Source: Pseudomonas sp. GD03858
GTDB taxonomy: Bacteria > Pseudomonadota > Gammaproteobacteria > Pseudomonadales > Pseudomonadaceae
DNA length: 64,000 nt
NCBI RefSeq assembly: GCF_029840925.1
Contig: NZ_JAOCDM010000006.1
Span: 37,465-101,464, forward strand
Direction: 5' to 3'
The notes below the pieces were generated by a model, which saw only the letters and a program-made list of their open reading frames with translations, did not search any database and was not told where the DNA came from. Of this stretch, positions 30,213 through 38,775 are shown in pieces. Positions within the stretch are counted from its first letter, which is position 1, and each line of letters starts with the position of its first letter. The translations under genes were made by a program, and so were the position numbers.

Positions 30213-31637
30213 ATGCTCCAGCTACATCCGGACTCCTCCACCCCGCTGGTCAACCAGATCATCGACGGGCTGCGCGCATTGATCGACAACCAGACGCTCA
30301 AGCCCGGGGCGAAGGTTCCCTCGATCCGGGCCTTTGCCGCCACCTATTCGGTGAGCACCTTCACCGTGGTCGAGGCTTATGACCGGCTGGTGGCCCAGGG
30401 GCTGCTGGTGAGCAAGGGCAATGCGGGGTTCTTCGTCAATCGTGCGGCCAACGAGTTGCTGGAAACGCACAACGTCGAAACAGAAAGCCACCGTCCGACG
30501 TTCAACTCCGAGTGGTACCTGCAGCAGATCTTCGAGATCCGCCAACTGCCGTTCAAGCCCGGCTGCGGCTGGCTGCCCAACGACTGGATGTACGAGGAAG
30601 GCCTGCGCCGCGGCCTGCGCCAGGTGGCCGGCAGCCCGCTGGAGCTGTCCGGCTACGGCGACCCCCTGGGCCTGCCGGAGCTGCGCGCGCTGACCGCGCA
30701 GAACCTGCAGCAGGAGTTGTCGATCGTCGCCAACCCGGCGCAACTGATGCTCACCCACGGCGCCAGCCAGGCCCTCGACCTGGCCGTACGCACCCTGGTG
30801 CGCCCCGGCGACGTGGTGCTGGTGGACGACCCCGGCTATCCCAACCTGATGAGCATCCTGCGCACCCAGGGCGCCACCCTGGTGGGCGTGCCACGCACCC
30901 CGGCCGGCTACGACCTCGACCAGCTCGAACACCTGCTGGCGCACCATCGCCCCACGGCATTTTTCACCCAGCCGCACCTGCACAGCCCGACCTGCTCGCG
31001 CACGCCGCTGGCTCAGTTGCACCGTCTGCTGCAACTGGCCAGCCAGCATGGTTTCCGCCTGGTGGAGAACAACCTCTACGCCGACATGATCGCCGACCCA
31101 CTACCGTGCCTGGCCAGCCTCGACCACCTGCAGCAGGTGGTGTACGTGGGCAGCTACTCGAAGAGCATCTCGCCCAACGTGCGGGTCGGCTACCTGCTGG
31201 CCAACCCGGAACTCACCCAACAGCTGCTGCACCTGAAGATGCGCTCGGGCCTGACCACCTCGCAGGTGATGGAGCGGGTGGTGTATGCCGCGATCATCGA
31301 CGGTCGCTGGCGCAAGCATTTGAAGCGCCTGCGCCAACGCCTGGCCGAGGCGCACCAGGAAGTCGGCCGACACCTGCATCGGCTGGGGTTCGAGCTGTTC
31401 ATCGAGTCGGACGAAGGCATGTACATCTGGACCCGGCACCCGGCGATTCCCGACAGCGCAGCGCTGCTGGACGATGCATTGGAGAAAGGCATCATGCTCG
31501 GCCCCGGACAGTTGTTCATGGTCGATGCCCAGGCCACCGGGTGGATGCGCTTCAACGTGGCGTTCAGTACCGATCCGATGATGTGGGAGTTGCTGGAGAA
31601 GGTGCTGGTCAAGCATGTGCGACGCGGCGGCGTGTAG
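30213..31637 (+). CDS. MocR-type GntR regulator with altered PLP site
   Basis: The 474-residue protein has a GntR winged helix (residues 8-75, KVPSIRAFAATYSVSTFTVVEAYDRLVAQGLLV) and an aminotransferase-like domain. The PLP lysine is present (K317 in GSYSKSISPNVRVGYL). However, the usual EDDxY motif, whose Asp contacts the PLP ring nitrogen, reads VENNLY (E285, N286, N287), and NxxNPTG is replaced by HLHSPTC. The domain may bind PLP or an effector differently and is unlikely to be catalytic. GAAGG precedes the ATG at spacing 7. It is divergent from an amino-acid permease, its likely target. Confidence 0.87.
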   Translation: MLQLHPDSSTPLVNQIIDGLRALIDNQTLKPGAKVPSIRAFAATYSVSTFTVVEAYDRLVAQGLLVSKGNAGFFVNRAANELLETHNVETESHRPTFNSEWYLQQIFEIRQLPFKPGCGWLPNDWMYEEGLRRGLRQVAGSPLELSGYGDPLGLPELRALTAQNLQQELSIVANPAQLMLTHGASQALDLAVRTLVRPGDVVLVDDPGYPNLMSILRTQGATLVGVPRTPAGYDLDQLEHLLAHHRPTAFFTQPHLHSPTCSRTPLAQLHRLLQLASQHGFRLVENNLYADMIADPLPCLASLDHLQQVVYVGSYSKSISPNVRVGYLLANPELTQQLLHLKMRSGLTTSQVMERVVYAAIIDGRWRKHLKRLRQRLAEAHQEVGRHLHRLGFELFIESDEGMYIWTRHPAIPDSAALLDDALEKGIMLGPGQLFMVDAQATGWMRFNVAFSTDPMMWELLEKVLVKHVRRGGV

Positions 31638-31774
31638 GACCTGCACGGAACCGAAAACGGTCTTCCATTACGAGATGGAGGTACCTCGGTCCAATAGTTC
31701 AGGCGCCTGCCTTGCCAACGTGGCCCCTTCGATGAACCCAGCGCAAGGTGCCGACGCCTGTGTCCTGCAGAGCT

Positions 31775-31942
31775 TCAGTCATCCTCATCGTCAGACTTGA
31801 GTTTATCTAGCACCTCTACATGTTTCTGGACGACCTCAGCTACAGTGCCGCCCTCAGCAGGTTTGTTGAACACTTCGCGTGGATGTTTCTCCTTCCACGC
31901 CCCAGTATTCTCATTGCTCAGCTCTTCATCTTCCGTGCTCAT
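31775..31942 (-). CDS. Small acidic hypothetical protein (55 aa)
   Basis: The product begins MSTEDEELSNENTGAWKEKHP and ends in LDKLKSDDEDD. It is strongly charged, with no membrane segment and no cysteine. The start has a very good GGAGGA at spacing 7. The frame stays open upstream, but that part lacks such a site. I do not recognise the family. The composition resembles small stress-associated proteins of pseudomonads, but no function can be assigned. It lies between the MocR gene (convergent) and the NCS1 permease gene. Confidence 0.7.
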   Translation of the reverse strand: MSTEDEELSNENTGAWKEKHPREVFNKPAEGGTVAEVVQKHVEVLDKLKSDDEDD

Positions 31943-32135
31943 TTGCGTTCCTCCGGCGATAGGCGCCCCGGGTTTCGGGGCGTAAGCACATCCTTGTACG
32001 GAGCCAGCAAGTCCGCAACTGACATAATTGCCAGGTCGTGGCTTCACGCCGCTGCTCCAGTCGACCGGCGAGGTGTACGGGCGGACAAGGCCCCGCATGC
32101 CTGCCAGGATCGCTGGAGTGCATTAGCTCCGCAGG

Positions 32136-33539
32136 TCAGTCGTTCGCACCCAGCATGCGCCCTCCCTTGACCGTCTGGCCGCGAGTCGCCAGGCAGTAGT
32201 AAAGCGGCACGGTCACCAGCAAGCCGAACAGCCACGACAAGTCCGCGCCCTCGATCAGGTTCGAGTACGGCCCGACATACAGCGAGGTGTTGGCGAACGG
32301 CAGCTGCACCAGGATGCCGCAGGCATAGGCAGTGATCGCGTGCGGATTGAAGCGCCCATAGACGCCGCCATCGGCGCGGAAGATCGAGGCGATGTCGTAC
32401 TCGCCCTTCTTGATCAGGTAGAAGTCCACCAGGTTGATCGACGCCCACGGCACCAGCACCAGCAACAGCGCCAGGATCAGGCCGATGAACTCGGCGATGA
32501 AGTCCGCCGAGGCATTCAGCGCCACCAGCACGCACGCTGCCAGGATCATCGAGGCCAGCACCACACGCACCTTGACGCTCGGCGTCCACTGGGCGGCGAA
32601 GGTCTGGATCGCGGTGACGATCGACAGCACCGCGCCATACAGGTTGAGGGCGTTGTGGCTGATGATGTTGAGCAGGAACAGCAGCATCAGGATCGGTCCC
32701 AGCCAACCGGTGGCCTGCTTGACCGCGACCATCGCGTCGGTGCCTTCGGGTACGCACAGTACCGCCACGGCACCGAAGCTGAAGCACAGGACAGTGCCCA
32801 GGGTGGCGCCGAGATAGGTGGCCCAGAACGGCCTGGCGATACCGATTTCACGGGGCAGGTAGCGCGAGTAGTCAGAGGTGTACGGCGAGAAGCTGATCTG
32901 CCAGATGACCCCGAGCGATACCGTGGCGACAAAGCCCGACAGGTTGAACGCCCCCCGGCTGAGGAAGTCGGCCGGTAGCGCCTGGGCGAACATCATGCAG
33001 AAGCCAGCCAGCAGCGCCGAGCCCATCACCCAGGTACCGATGCGGTTGAGGATGTGGATGCAGCGGTAGCCGATCACACCGATGGCCGTCGCGCTCAACG
33101 CACCGATCACGATCGCACCCGGCATCGGTACGCTCGGGGTGATGCCATGGATGGTCTTGCCCGCCAGGACGATGTTGGAAATGAAGAAGCCGACGTAGAT
33201 CAGTGCGGTGAAAAACACGATCAGCAATGCGCCGTAACGGCCGAACTGGCCACGGCTCTGCACCATCTGCGCAATGCCCAGCCGCGGCCCCTGTGCCGAG
33301 GCCAGGGCGAGTACCACGCCACCCAGCAGATGCCCGAGCACGATGGCGACCAGGCCCCACAACAGGTCCAGGTGGAACACCTGCACGACCATGGCGCCGG
33401 TGACGATGGGCAGTGGCGCAATGTTGGTGCTGAACCAGAGGGTGAACAGGTCACGCGCCTTGCCGTGGCGCTCTGCGCAAGGAACATGATCGACCGTGCG
33501 ATTCTCGACAAACGTGTGTTGCGACGACTGTTGGGACAT
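32136..33539 (-). CDS. NCS1-family nucleobase/cytosine permease
   Basis: The 467-residue protein has 12 membrane segments and the NCS1 pattern DLFTLWFSTNIAPLPIVTGAMV, AQGPRLGIAQMVQSRGQFG, SPYTSDYSRYLPRE and NIISHNALNLYGAVLSI. NCS1 carriers import purines, pyrimidines, hydantoins, allantoin or vitamin rings with H+ or Na+. It is divergent from the flavin reductase/monooxygenase operon, and its promoter carries the same kind of operator, so it probably imports the substrate of that pathway. It is very similar to the permease at 51904-53316, which lies outside the regulon. Confidence 0.92.
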   Translation of the reverse strand: MSQQSSQHTFVENRTVDHVPCAERHGKARDLFTLWFSTNIAPLPIVTGAMVVQVFHLDLLWGLVAIVLGHLLGGVVLALASAQGPRLGIAQMVQSRGQFGRYGALLIVFFTALIYVGFFISNIVLAGKTIHGITPSVPMPGAIVIGALSATAIGVIGYRCIHILNRIGTWVMGSALLAGFCMMFAQALPADFLSRGAFNLSGFVATVSLGVIWQISFSPYTSDYSRYLPREIGIARPFWATYLGATLGTVLCFSFGAVAVLCVPEGTDAMVAVKQATGWLGPILMLLFLLNIISHNALNLYGAVLSIVTAIQTFAAQWTPSVKVRVVLASMILAACVLVALNASADFIAEFIGLILALLLVLVPWASINLVDFYLIKKGEYDIASIFRADGGVYGRFNPHAITAYACGILVQLPFANTSLYVGPYSNLIEGADLSWLFGLLVTVPLYYCLATRGQTVKGGRMLGAND

Positions 33540-33857
33540 AGGTTTTCAGCTCGAAAGGTCGTTTTTTTATCGTTGTACGGAAACCGCTCTCGGCGGCCTC
33601 TCAGCTGCGCACCATATTATGGTATTCCAAACTTTTAACAACACTGATCCGGGTATTTTCGCTTCACCTGATCTGCCTCATGCCCTTCCTTTGCGCATTA
33701 CTTTCAGCATCCGCACCAATGAATCCGGGGGCTGTGCCGTTCATCGCGTTCTGCGCGCTCTGGGAAATTTCGCTTGCAAGTAAAGTATTACGGTATACCA
33801 TCAGACACACAAAGGATAAAAACCGCGGACCACCGCTGCCCCTCCGAGGATCACACC
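33540..33857. promoter_or_regulatory. Divergent control region with two GntR-type operators
   Basis: This 318-bp region separates the permease and flavin reductase genes. TGGAATACCAT, read on the minus strand at 33629-33619, sits between a possible -35 TTGTTA and -10 TAATAT for the permease. ACGGTATACCAT at 33790-33801 stands 57 bp before the flavin reductase start. The block 33774-33806 matches 35721-35753 at 27 of 33 positions. No gene is seen in it. Confidence 0.7.
33790..33801. promoter_or_regulatory. GntR-family operator ACGGTATACCAT
   Basis: This near-perfect palindrome is built on GGTATACC. FadR/VanR-subfamily GntR repressors bind such GTATAC-centred sites. The site is shared with those at 33619-33629 and 35737-35748. 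The GntR gene at 39900 in the same cluster is the obvious candidate to bind it. Confidence 0.72.
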
Positions 33858-34343
33858 ATGATCGACGCAACCGTCTACAAGCACGCCCTGGGCTCTTTCC
33901 CGTCCGGCGTCACGGTCATCACCACCCTGGACGACGACGGTTCGATCGTCGGCCTCACCGCCAGCGCCTTTTCATCCTTGTCGATGGACCCACCACTGGT
34001 GCTGTTCTGCCCCAACTACAGCTCCGATTCCTACCCTGTACTGATGAAGAGCAAGCGCTTCGCCATTCACCTGCTCTCCGGCGGGCAGCAGGCCGAGGCC
34101 TACGCCTTCGCCAAGAAAGGCAAGGACAAGGCCGCCGGCATCGACTGGACCTTGAGCGCGCTGGGCAATCCAATCCTGGCCGGCGCCACCGCCGTTATCG
34201 AATGCGAGCTGTGGCGCGAATACGAAGGCGGCGACCACGCCATCATGGTGGGCAAGGTACACAACCTGATCGTGCCCGAGGAGGAGCCCCGCCCGATGGT
34301 CTACTGCCGCGGCAAGATGGCCAGCCTGCCCGCCTTCGCCTGA
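33858..34343 (+). CDS. Flavin reductase (HpaC/RutF-like), copy 1
   Basis: The 161-residue FMN-binding split-barrel protein has the family pattern GSFPSGVTVITTLD, GLTASAFSSLSMDPPLVLFCPN, and FAIHLLS...GDHAIMVGKVHNL. It supplies reduced flavin to two-component monooxygenases, and the luciferase-like gene that follows by 91 bp is the evident partner. GAGGA lies 7 nt before the ATG. A paralogue of the same length and roughly two-thirds identity by eye is at 38776. Confidence 0.9.
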   Translation: MIDATVYKHALGSFPSGVTVITTLDDDGSIVGLTASAFSSLSMDPPLVLFCPNYSSDSYPVLMKSKRFAIHLLSGGQQAEAYAFAKKGKDKAAGIDWTLSALGNPILAGATAVIECELWREYEGGDHAIMVGKVHNLIVPEEEPRPMVYCRGKMASLPAFA

Positions 34344-34434
34344 GAGAAGGCCTGTCGATCAATTGGCCACTGCCACACTGAAACCTGCCCCGGCAGGCGG
34401 CAACAAGACAACAACAAGCTCCGAGGAAAGCCCC

Positions 34435-35475
34435 ATGAAATTTTCGCTGTTCGTGCACATGGAACGTTGGGATGAGCAGGTCAGCCACCGACAGCTGTTC
34501 GAAGACCTGACCGAACTGACCCTGATGGCAGAAAACGGCGGTTTCAGCACCGTGTGGATCGGCGAACACCACGCCATGGAATACACCATCTCGCCAAGCC
34601 CCATGCCGCTGCTGGCCTACCTGGCCGCCCGCACCGAGAAGATCCGCCTGGGCGCCGGCACCCTCATCGCGCCGTTCTGGAACCCGATCCGCGTGGCCGG
34701 CGAATGCGCCCTGCTCGACGTGATCAGCAACGGTCGCATGGAGGTGGGCCTGGCCCGCGGCGCCTACCAGTTCGAGTTCGATCGCATGGCCAATGGCATG
34801 CCGGCCACCGACGGCGGCAAGGCCCTGCGCGAGATGGTCCCGGTGGTGCGCAAGTTATGGGAGGGCGACTACGCCCACGACGGCGAGGTCTACAAGTTCC
34901 CCACCTCCACCAGTGTGCCGAAGCCGTTCAACGCCGCACCGCCGATGTGGATCGCCGCCCGCGACCCGGACTCGCACAACTTCGCCGTGGCCAACGGCTG
35001 CAACGTCATGGTCACCCCGCTGATGAAGGGCGACGAAGAGGTGCTGGACCTGAGAAACAAGTTCCAGGCCGCCCTGGACAACAACCCGGACATACCCCGC
35101 CCACAACTGATGGTGCTGCGCCACACCCATGTACACAGCCCGGCCGAGCCGGACGGCTGGAAGATCGGCGCCCAGGCCATCTCGCGCTTCTACCGCACCT
35201 TCGATGCCTGGTTCGGCAACAAGACCACGCCGGTCAATGGTTTCCTCGAACCCAGTCCGGAATCGAAGTTCGCCGAGGTACCGGCGTTCGAGCTGGAGAA
35301 CATTCGCCGGAACACCATGATCGGCACGCCCGAGGAGATCATCGCGCGCATCCGCTACTACCAGGAGCTGGGCGTCGACGAGTTCAGCTTCTGGTGCGAC
35401 AACAGCCTGCCCCACAGGGAAAAGAAGAAGTCGCTGGAGCTGTTCATCAAGCAAGTGGTGCCGGCGTTCGCCTGA
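34435..35475 (+). CDS. Luciferase-like (LLM class) flavin-dependent monooxygenase
   Basis: The 346-residue protein is a bacterial-luciferase-fold oxygenase: MKFSLFVHMERWDE at the start, FSTVWIGEHHAMEYTISPSPMPLLAYLAARTEKIRLGAG in two family blocks near 30-70, NGRMEVGLARGAYQFEF near 100, and PPMWIAARDPDSHNFA near 180. It uses FMNH2 from the adjacent reductase to insert oxygen into an organic substrate, as in RutA (uracil ring opening) or alkanal oxidation. It is not RutA by overall sequence pattern. GAGGAAA precedes the start at 34435 and a strong terminator follows the gene. Confidence 0.9.
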   Translation: MKFSLFVHMERWDEQVSHRQLFEDLTELTLMAENGGFSTVWIGEHHAMEYTISPSPMPLLAYLAARTEKIRLGAGTLIAPFWNPIRVAGECALLDVISNGRMEVGLARGAYQFEFDRMANGMPATDGGKALREMVPVVRKLWEGDYAHDGEVYKFPTSTSVPKPFNAAPPMWIAARDPDSHNFAVANGCNVMVTPLMKGDEEVLDLRNKFQAALDNNPDIPRPQLMVLRHTHVHSPAEPDGWKIGAQAISRFYRTFDAWFGNKTTPVNGFLEPSPESKFAEVPAFELENIRRNTMIGTPEEIIARIRYYQELGVDEFSFWCDNSLPHREKKKSLELFIKQVVPAFA

Positions 35476-35506
35476 ATTCCCTTTGCCTGAAAGATTGCGG
35501 GAACCA

Positions 35507-35552
35507 GCCCGCTCTCAGCGCTTTCGCGGCCGCTGAGAGTGGGCATTTTTTT
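35507..35552 (+). terminator. Terminator after the monooxygenase gene
   Basis: GCCCGCTCTCAGCG (35507-35520) pairs with CGCTGAGAGTGGGC (35531-35544) with one G-T pair and a 10-nt loop, followed by A and seven T residues. It ends the flavin reductase-monooxygenase transcript. Confidence 0.88.
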
Positions 35553-35571
35553 GAGCGCGGCTCAAACAGAT

Positions 35572-35649
35572 CTGGCCTCTTCGCGGGCAAGCCCGCTCTC
35601 ACAAGGGACGCGGTACCTGTGGGAGCGGGCTTGCCCGCGAAGAGGCCAG
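35572..35649. repeat. REP inverted pair
   Basis: Two 32-bp arms (35572-35603 and 35618-35649) are inverted copies with one mismatch around a 14-bp centre. Each contains the TTCGCGGGCAAGCCCGCT core. The pair sits between the monooxygenase terminator and the next promoter. Confidence 0.88.
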
Positions 35650-35736
35650 TACAGAGATCAGAAAGTTCAAGGCATCAGGCCACCTTTCGTCCCCTCGCAA
35701 GAGAAATTTCAAACCACCTCTTGCGCACAAGGTATT

Positions 35737-35748
35737 ATGGTATACCAT
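35737..35748. promoter_or_regulatory. GntR-family operator ATGGTATACCAT
   Basis: A perfect 12-bp palindrome stands 38 bp before the DUF1185 gene. It is embedded in the same 33-bp block (35721-35753) as the site before the flavin reductase, including a downstream CATCAGAC that both share. Confidence 0.78.
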
Positions 35749-35786
35749 CAGACAATAAAAACTGATAACCCTCACCAGGAGTCCCC

Positions 35787-36383
35787 ATGAGTTTCGAAAT
35801 CCGCAAGATCGTCACCTACTCCGAAGAGACCCGCATAGAAGGCGGCAAGGTCACCGACCAGCCGGTGACCATGGTCGGCCTGGCCGTGGTGATCAAGAAC
35901 CCGTGGGCCGGTCTTGGCTTTGTCGAGGACCTCAAGCCCGAGATCCGCGCCAACTGCTCCGACCTCGGCGCGCTGATGGTCGAGCGCCTGACCGCTGCCA
36001 TCGGCGGCGCTGACAAGATCGAAGCCTATGGCAAGGCCGCCGTGGTCGGCGCCGACGGCGAGATCGAGCACGCCTCTGCGGTGATCCACACCCTGCGCTT
36101 CGGCAACCACTACCGCGAAGCCGTACAGGCCAAGAGCTACCTGAGCTTCACCAACAAGCGCGGTGGCCCAGGCACCTCGATTCAGATCCCGATGATGCAC
36201 AAGGACGACGAAGGCCTGCGCTCGCACTACATCACCCTGGAAATGCAGATCGAGGACGCCCCCCGCGCCGACGAGATCGTCGTGGTGCTGGGCGCCGCCG
36301 ACGGCGGTCGCCTGCACCCGCGCATCGGCAACCGCTACATCGACCTGGAAGAACTGGCTGCCGAAAAGGCCGACGCTCGATAA
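35787..36383 (+). CDS. DUF1185 ('amino acid synthesis') family protein
   Basis: The 198-residue protein begins MSFEIRKIVTYSEETRIEGG and contains GLAVVIKNPWAG near 37, AYGKAAVVGADGEIEHASAVIHT near 80, and SFTNKRGGPGTSIQIPMMHKDDE near 120. These match my memory of the DUF1185 family. Structures are known but no reaction is established. It opens a four-gene operon with an alpha/beta hydrolase, aldehyde dehydrogenase and flavin reductase. The repeated pairing of such genes suggests a hydrolytic, isomerising or binding step in the same catabolic path; this is inference. Confidence 0.82.
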   Translation: MSFEIRKIVTYSEETRIEGGKVTDQPVTMVGLAVVIKNPWAGLGFVEDLKPEIRANCSDLGALMVERLTAAIGGADKIEAYGKAAVVGADGEIEHASAVIHTLRFGNHYREAVQAKSYLSFTNKRGGPGTSIQIPMMHKDDEGLRSHYITLEMQIEDAPRADEIVVVLGAADGGRLHPRIGNRYIDLEELAAEKADAR

Positions 36384-36451
36384 CGACAACCCAGACGGGC
36401 CGGGGCGTGGCGAGCATACCCGTCGTGCCCGACCTTCAAGGAGCGCCCTCC

Positions 36452-37285
36452 ATGATTCAGCCTGTCGCTGAACGTACACCGACCGGGACCAGCTACCTGG
36501 CCCTGGGCCAGGGCCAAGCCGTGGTGCTGATCCACGGCGTGGGCCTGAACAAGGAAATGTGGGGCGGACAGTTCGTCGGCCTGGCCAACGACTACCGCGT
36601 CATCGCCTACGACATGCTCGGCCACGGCCAGAGCACCCTGCCCGCCGCCGACATCGGCCTGGAAGGCTACGCCGCGCAACTGGCCGAACTGCTCGACCAC
36701 CTGCAGCTCCAGCAAGCCACTGTCATCGGCTTCTCCATGGGCGGCCTGGTGGCGCGGGCCTTCGCCCTGCACTATCCGCAGCGCCTGACCGCGCTGGTGG
36801 AGCTCAACAGTGTGTTCAACCGCACGCCCGAACAGAGCGCAGGGGTCATCGCCCGCGCCGCGCAAGCCTACGAGCAAGGCCCCGACGCCAACGTCGACGC
36901 CGCGCTGGAGCGCTGGTTCAGCCGCGAATACAAGGCCGCAAACCCGGCCCAGGTCGCCGCCATCCGGCAGATCCTGGCGAGCAACGACCCGCAGGGCTAC
37001 CACACCACCTATTCGCTGTTCGCCACCCAGGACATGTACCGTGCCGATGAGCTGGGCAGCATCCAGGTACCGACGCTGATCGCCACCGGCGAACTCGACA
37101 GCGGCTCCACCCCGACCATGGCCCGCCAGCTCGCCGCGCGCATTCCCGGCGCCCACAGCGTGGTGCTCGCCGAGCAGCGACACATGATGCCGGTGGAAGC
37201 GCCGCGCGAAGTCAACAAGATGCTGCTGGACTTCCTCAGGCAAGCCCACACCCTCACCGAATCCGCCAAGGGGATAGTTGCATGA
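36452..37285 (+). CDS. Alpha/beta hydrolase
   Basis: The 277-residue hydrolase has the oxyanion-hole LIHGVGLNKEMW near residue 24, the nucleophile elbow GFSMGG with S95, an acid in TGELDSGSTP, and a catalytic His in EQRHMMPVEAP. It probably hydrolyses an ester, enol-lactone, amide or carbamate intermediate. RutD of the Rut pathway is also of this fold. The start at 36452 has AAGGAG at spacing 8; the frame begins earlier without a site. Its stop overlaps the aldehyde dehydrogenase start as ATGA. Confidence 0.9.
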   Translation: MIQPVAERTPTGTSYLALGQGQAVVLIHGVGLNKEMWGGQFVGLANDYRVIAYDMLGHGQSTLPAADIGLEGYAAQLAELLDHLQLQQATVIGFSMGGLVARAFALHYPQRLTALVELNSVFNRTPEQSAGVIARAAQAYEQGPDANVDAALERWFSREYKAANPAQVAAIRQILASNDPQGYHTTYSLFATQDMYRADELGSIQVPTLIATGELDSGSTPTMARQLAARIPGAHSVVLAEQRHMMPVEAPREVNKMLLDFLRQAHTLTESAKGIVA

Positions 37286-38763
37286 CCCTCGTTCGTTTCC
37301 AGATGTGCATCGACGGCCAGTGGCGCGATGCCCAGCGCGGCAAGACCTTCGACAGCCTCGACCCGGCCACCGCCACGGCCTGGGCGCAACTGCCCGACGC
37401 AGACGAAAGCGACGTGGAACTGGCCGTGCAGGCCGCCCAGCGCGCCTTCGAAAACCCAGCCTGGCGCGGCCTCAGCGCCACCGCCCGGGGCAAGCTGCTG
37501 CGTCGCCTCGGCGACCTGATCGCCGAGCACAAGGAGCACCTGGCCCAGTTGGAAAGCCGCGACAACGGCAAGCTGATCCGCGAGACCCGCGGCCAGGTCG
37601 GCTACCTGCCGGAGTTCTTCCACTACACCGCGGGCCTGGCCGACAAGCTCGAAGGCGGCACCCTGCCGCTGGACAAGCCCGACCTGTTCGCCTACACCGT
37701 GCACGAGCCGATCGGCGTGGTGGCCGGGATCATCCCGTGGAACAGCCCGCTGTATCTGACCGCGATCAAGCTCGCTCCGGCCCTGGCGGCCGGCAACACC
37801 ATCGTGCTCAAGCCCTCCGAGCACGCCTCGGCGACCATCCTCGAGCTGGCCCGCCTGGCCCTGGAGGCCGGCTTCCCGGCCGGCGTGGTCAACGTGGTGA
37901 CCGGGTACGGCCCGAGTACCGGCGCGGCGCTGACCCGCCACCCGCTGGTGCGCAAGATCGCCTTCACCGGCGGTGCCGCCACCGCCCGCCATGTGGTGCG
38001 CAGCAGCGCCGAGAACTTCGCCAGGTTGTCGCTGGAGCTGGGCGGCAAGTCGCCGAACATCATCTTCGCCGACGCCGACCTGGACAGTGCCGTCAACGGC
38101 GCGGTCGCCGGCATCTACGCGGCCTCCGGGCAAAGCTGCGTGGCCGGCTCGCGCCTGCTGGTGCAGGACGAGATCTTCGATGACTTCGTCGAGCGCCTGA
38201 TCGCCCGCGCCAAACGCATCCGTATCGGCAACCCGCAGCAAGAGAGCAGCGAGATGGGCCCGATCGCCACCGCCCAGCAACTGGCCGTGGTCGAGAGCAT
38301 GGTGGCCGCCGCCGTGGCCGAAGGCGCCAGGCTGCGCCTGGGCGGAAAACGCGCCGAGGTCGAGGGCGGCGGCTGGTTCTACGAGCCGACCCTGTTCGAA
38401 TGCGACAGCAATGCAATGAGCATCATGCAGGAAGAGGTGTTCGGCCCGGTCGCGGCGGTGATCCGCTTCAAGACCGAGGAGCAGGCGCTGGCGATGGCCA
38501 ACGACTCGCAATTCGGCCTGGCCGCCGGTATCTGGACCCGCGACCTGGGCCGCGCCCATCGCCTGGCCCGCGATGTGCGTTCGGGAATCATCTGGGTCAA
38601 CACCTACCGCGCCGTGTCGGCCATGGCCCCGATCGGCGGCTTCAAGAACAGCGGCTATGGCCGCGAGAGCGGCATCGACTCGGTGCTGGCCTATACCGAG
38701 CTGAAGACGGTGTGGATCAACCTCTCCACCGCGCCCATGCCCGATCCCTTTGTAATGCGCTAG
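37282..38763 (+). CDS. NAD(P)-dependent aldehyde dehydrogenase
   Basis: The 493-residue enzyme has the ALDH catalytic Glu252 in LELGGKSPN and Cys286 in GQSCVAGSR, exactly the usual 34 residues apart. It also has the cofactor-loop IPWNSPLYLTAIKLAPALAAGNT and KPSEHA. It oxidises an aldehyde to an acid, in this setting probably a ring-cleavage semialdehyde. It is translationally coupled (4-bp overlap) to the hydrolase and 12 bp before the second flavin reductase. Confidence 0.93.
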   Translation: MTLVRFQMCIDGQWRDAQRGKTFDSLDPATATAWAQLPDADESDVELAVQAAQRAFENPAWRGLSATARGKLLRRLGDLIAEHKEHLAQLESRDNGKLIRETRGQVGYLPEFFHYTAGLADKLEGGTLPLDKPDLFAYTVHEPIGVVAGIIPWNSPLYLTAIKLAPALAAGNTIVLKPSEHASATILELARLALEAGFPAGVVNVVTGYGPSTGAALTRHPLVRKIAFTGGAATARHVVRSSAENFARLSLELGGKSPNIIFADADLDSAVNGAVAGIYAASGQSCVAGSRLLVQDEIFDDFVERLIARAKRIRIGNPQQESSEMGPIATAQQLAVVESMVAAAVAEGARLRLGGKRAEVEGGGWFYEPTLFECDSNAMSIMQEEVFGPVAAVIRFKTEEQALAMANDSQFGLAAGIWTRDLGRAHRLARDVRSGIIWVNTYRAVSAMAPIGGFKNSGYGRESGIDSVLAYTELKTVWINLSTAPMPDPFVMR

Positions 38764-38775
38764 GAGAATCACATC

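Noticed and set aside
36452..37285. Earlier start of the alpha/beta hydrolase in the longer frame (near 36407)
   Set aside because: The extra residues are not part of the fold, and AAGGAG lies properly before the ATG at 36452.
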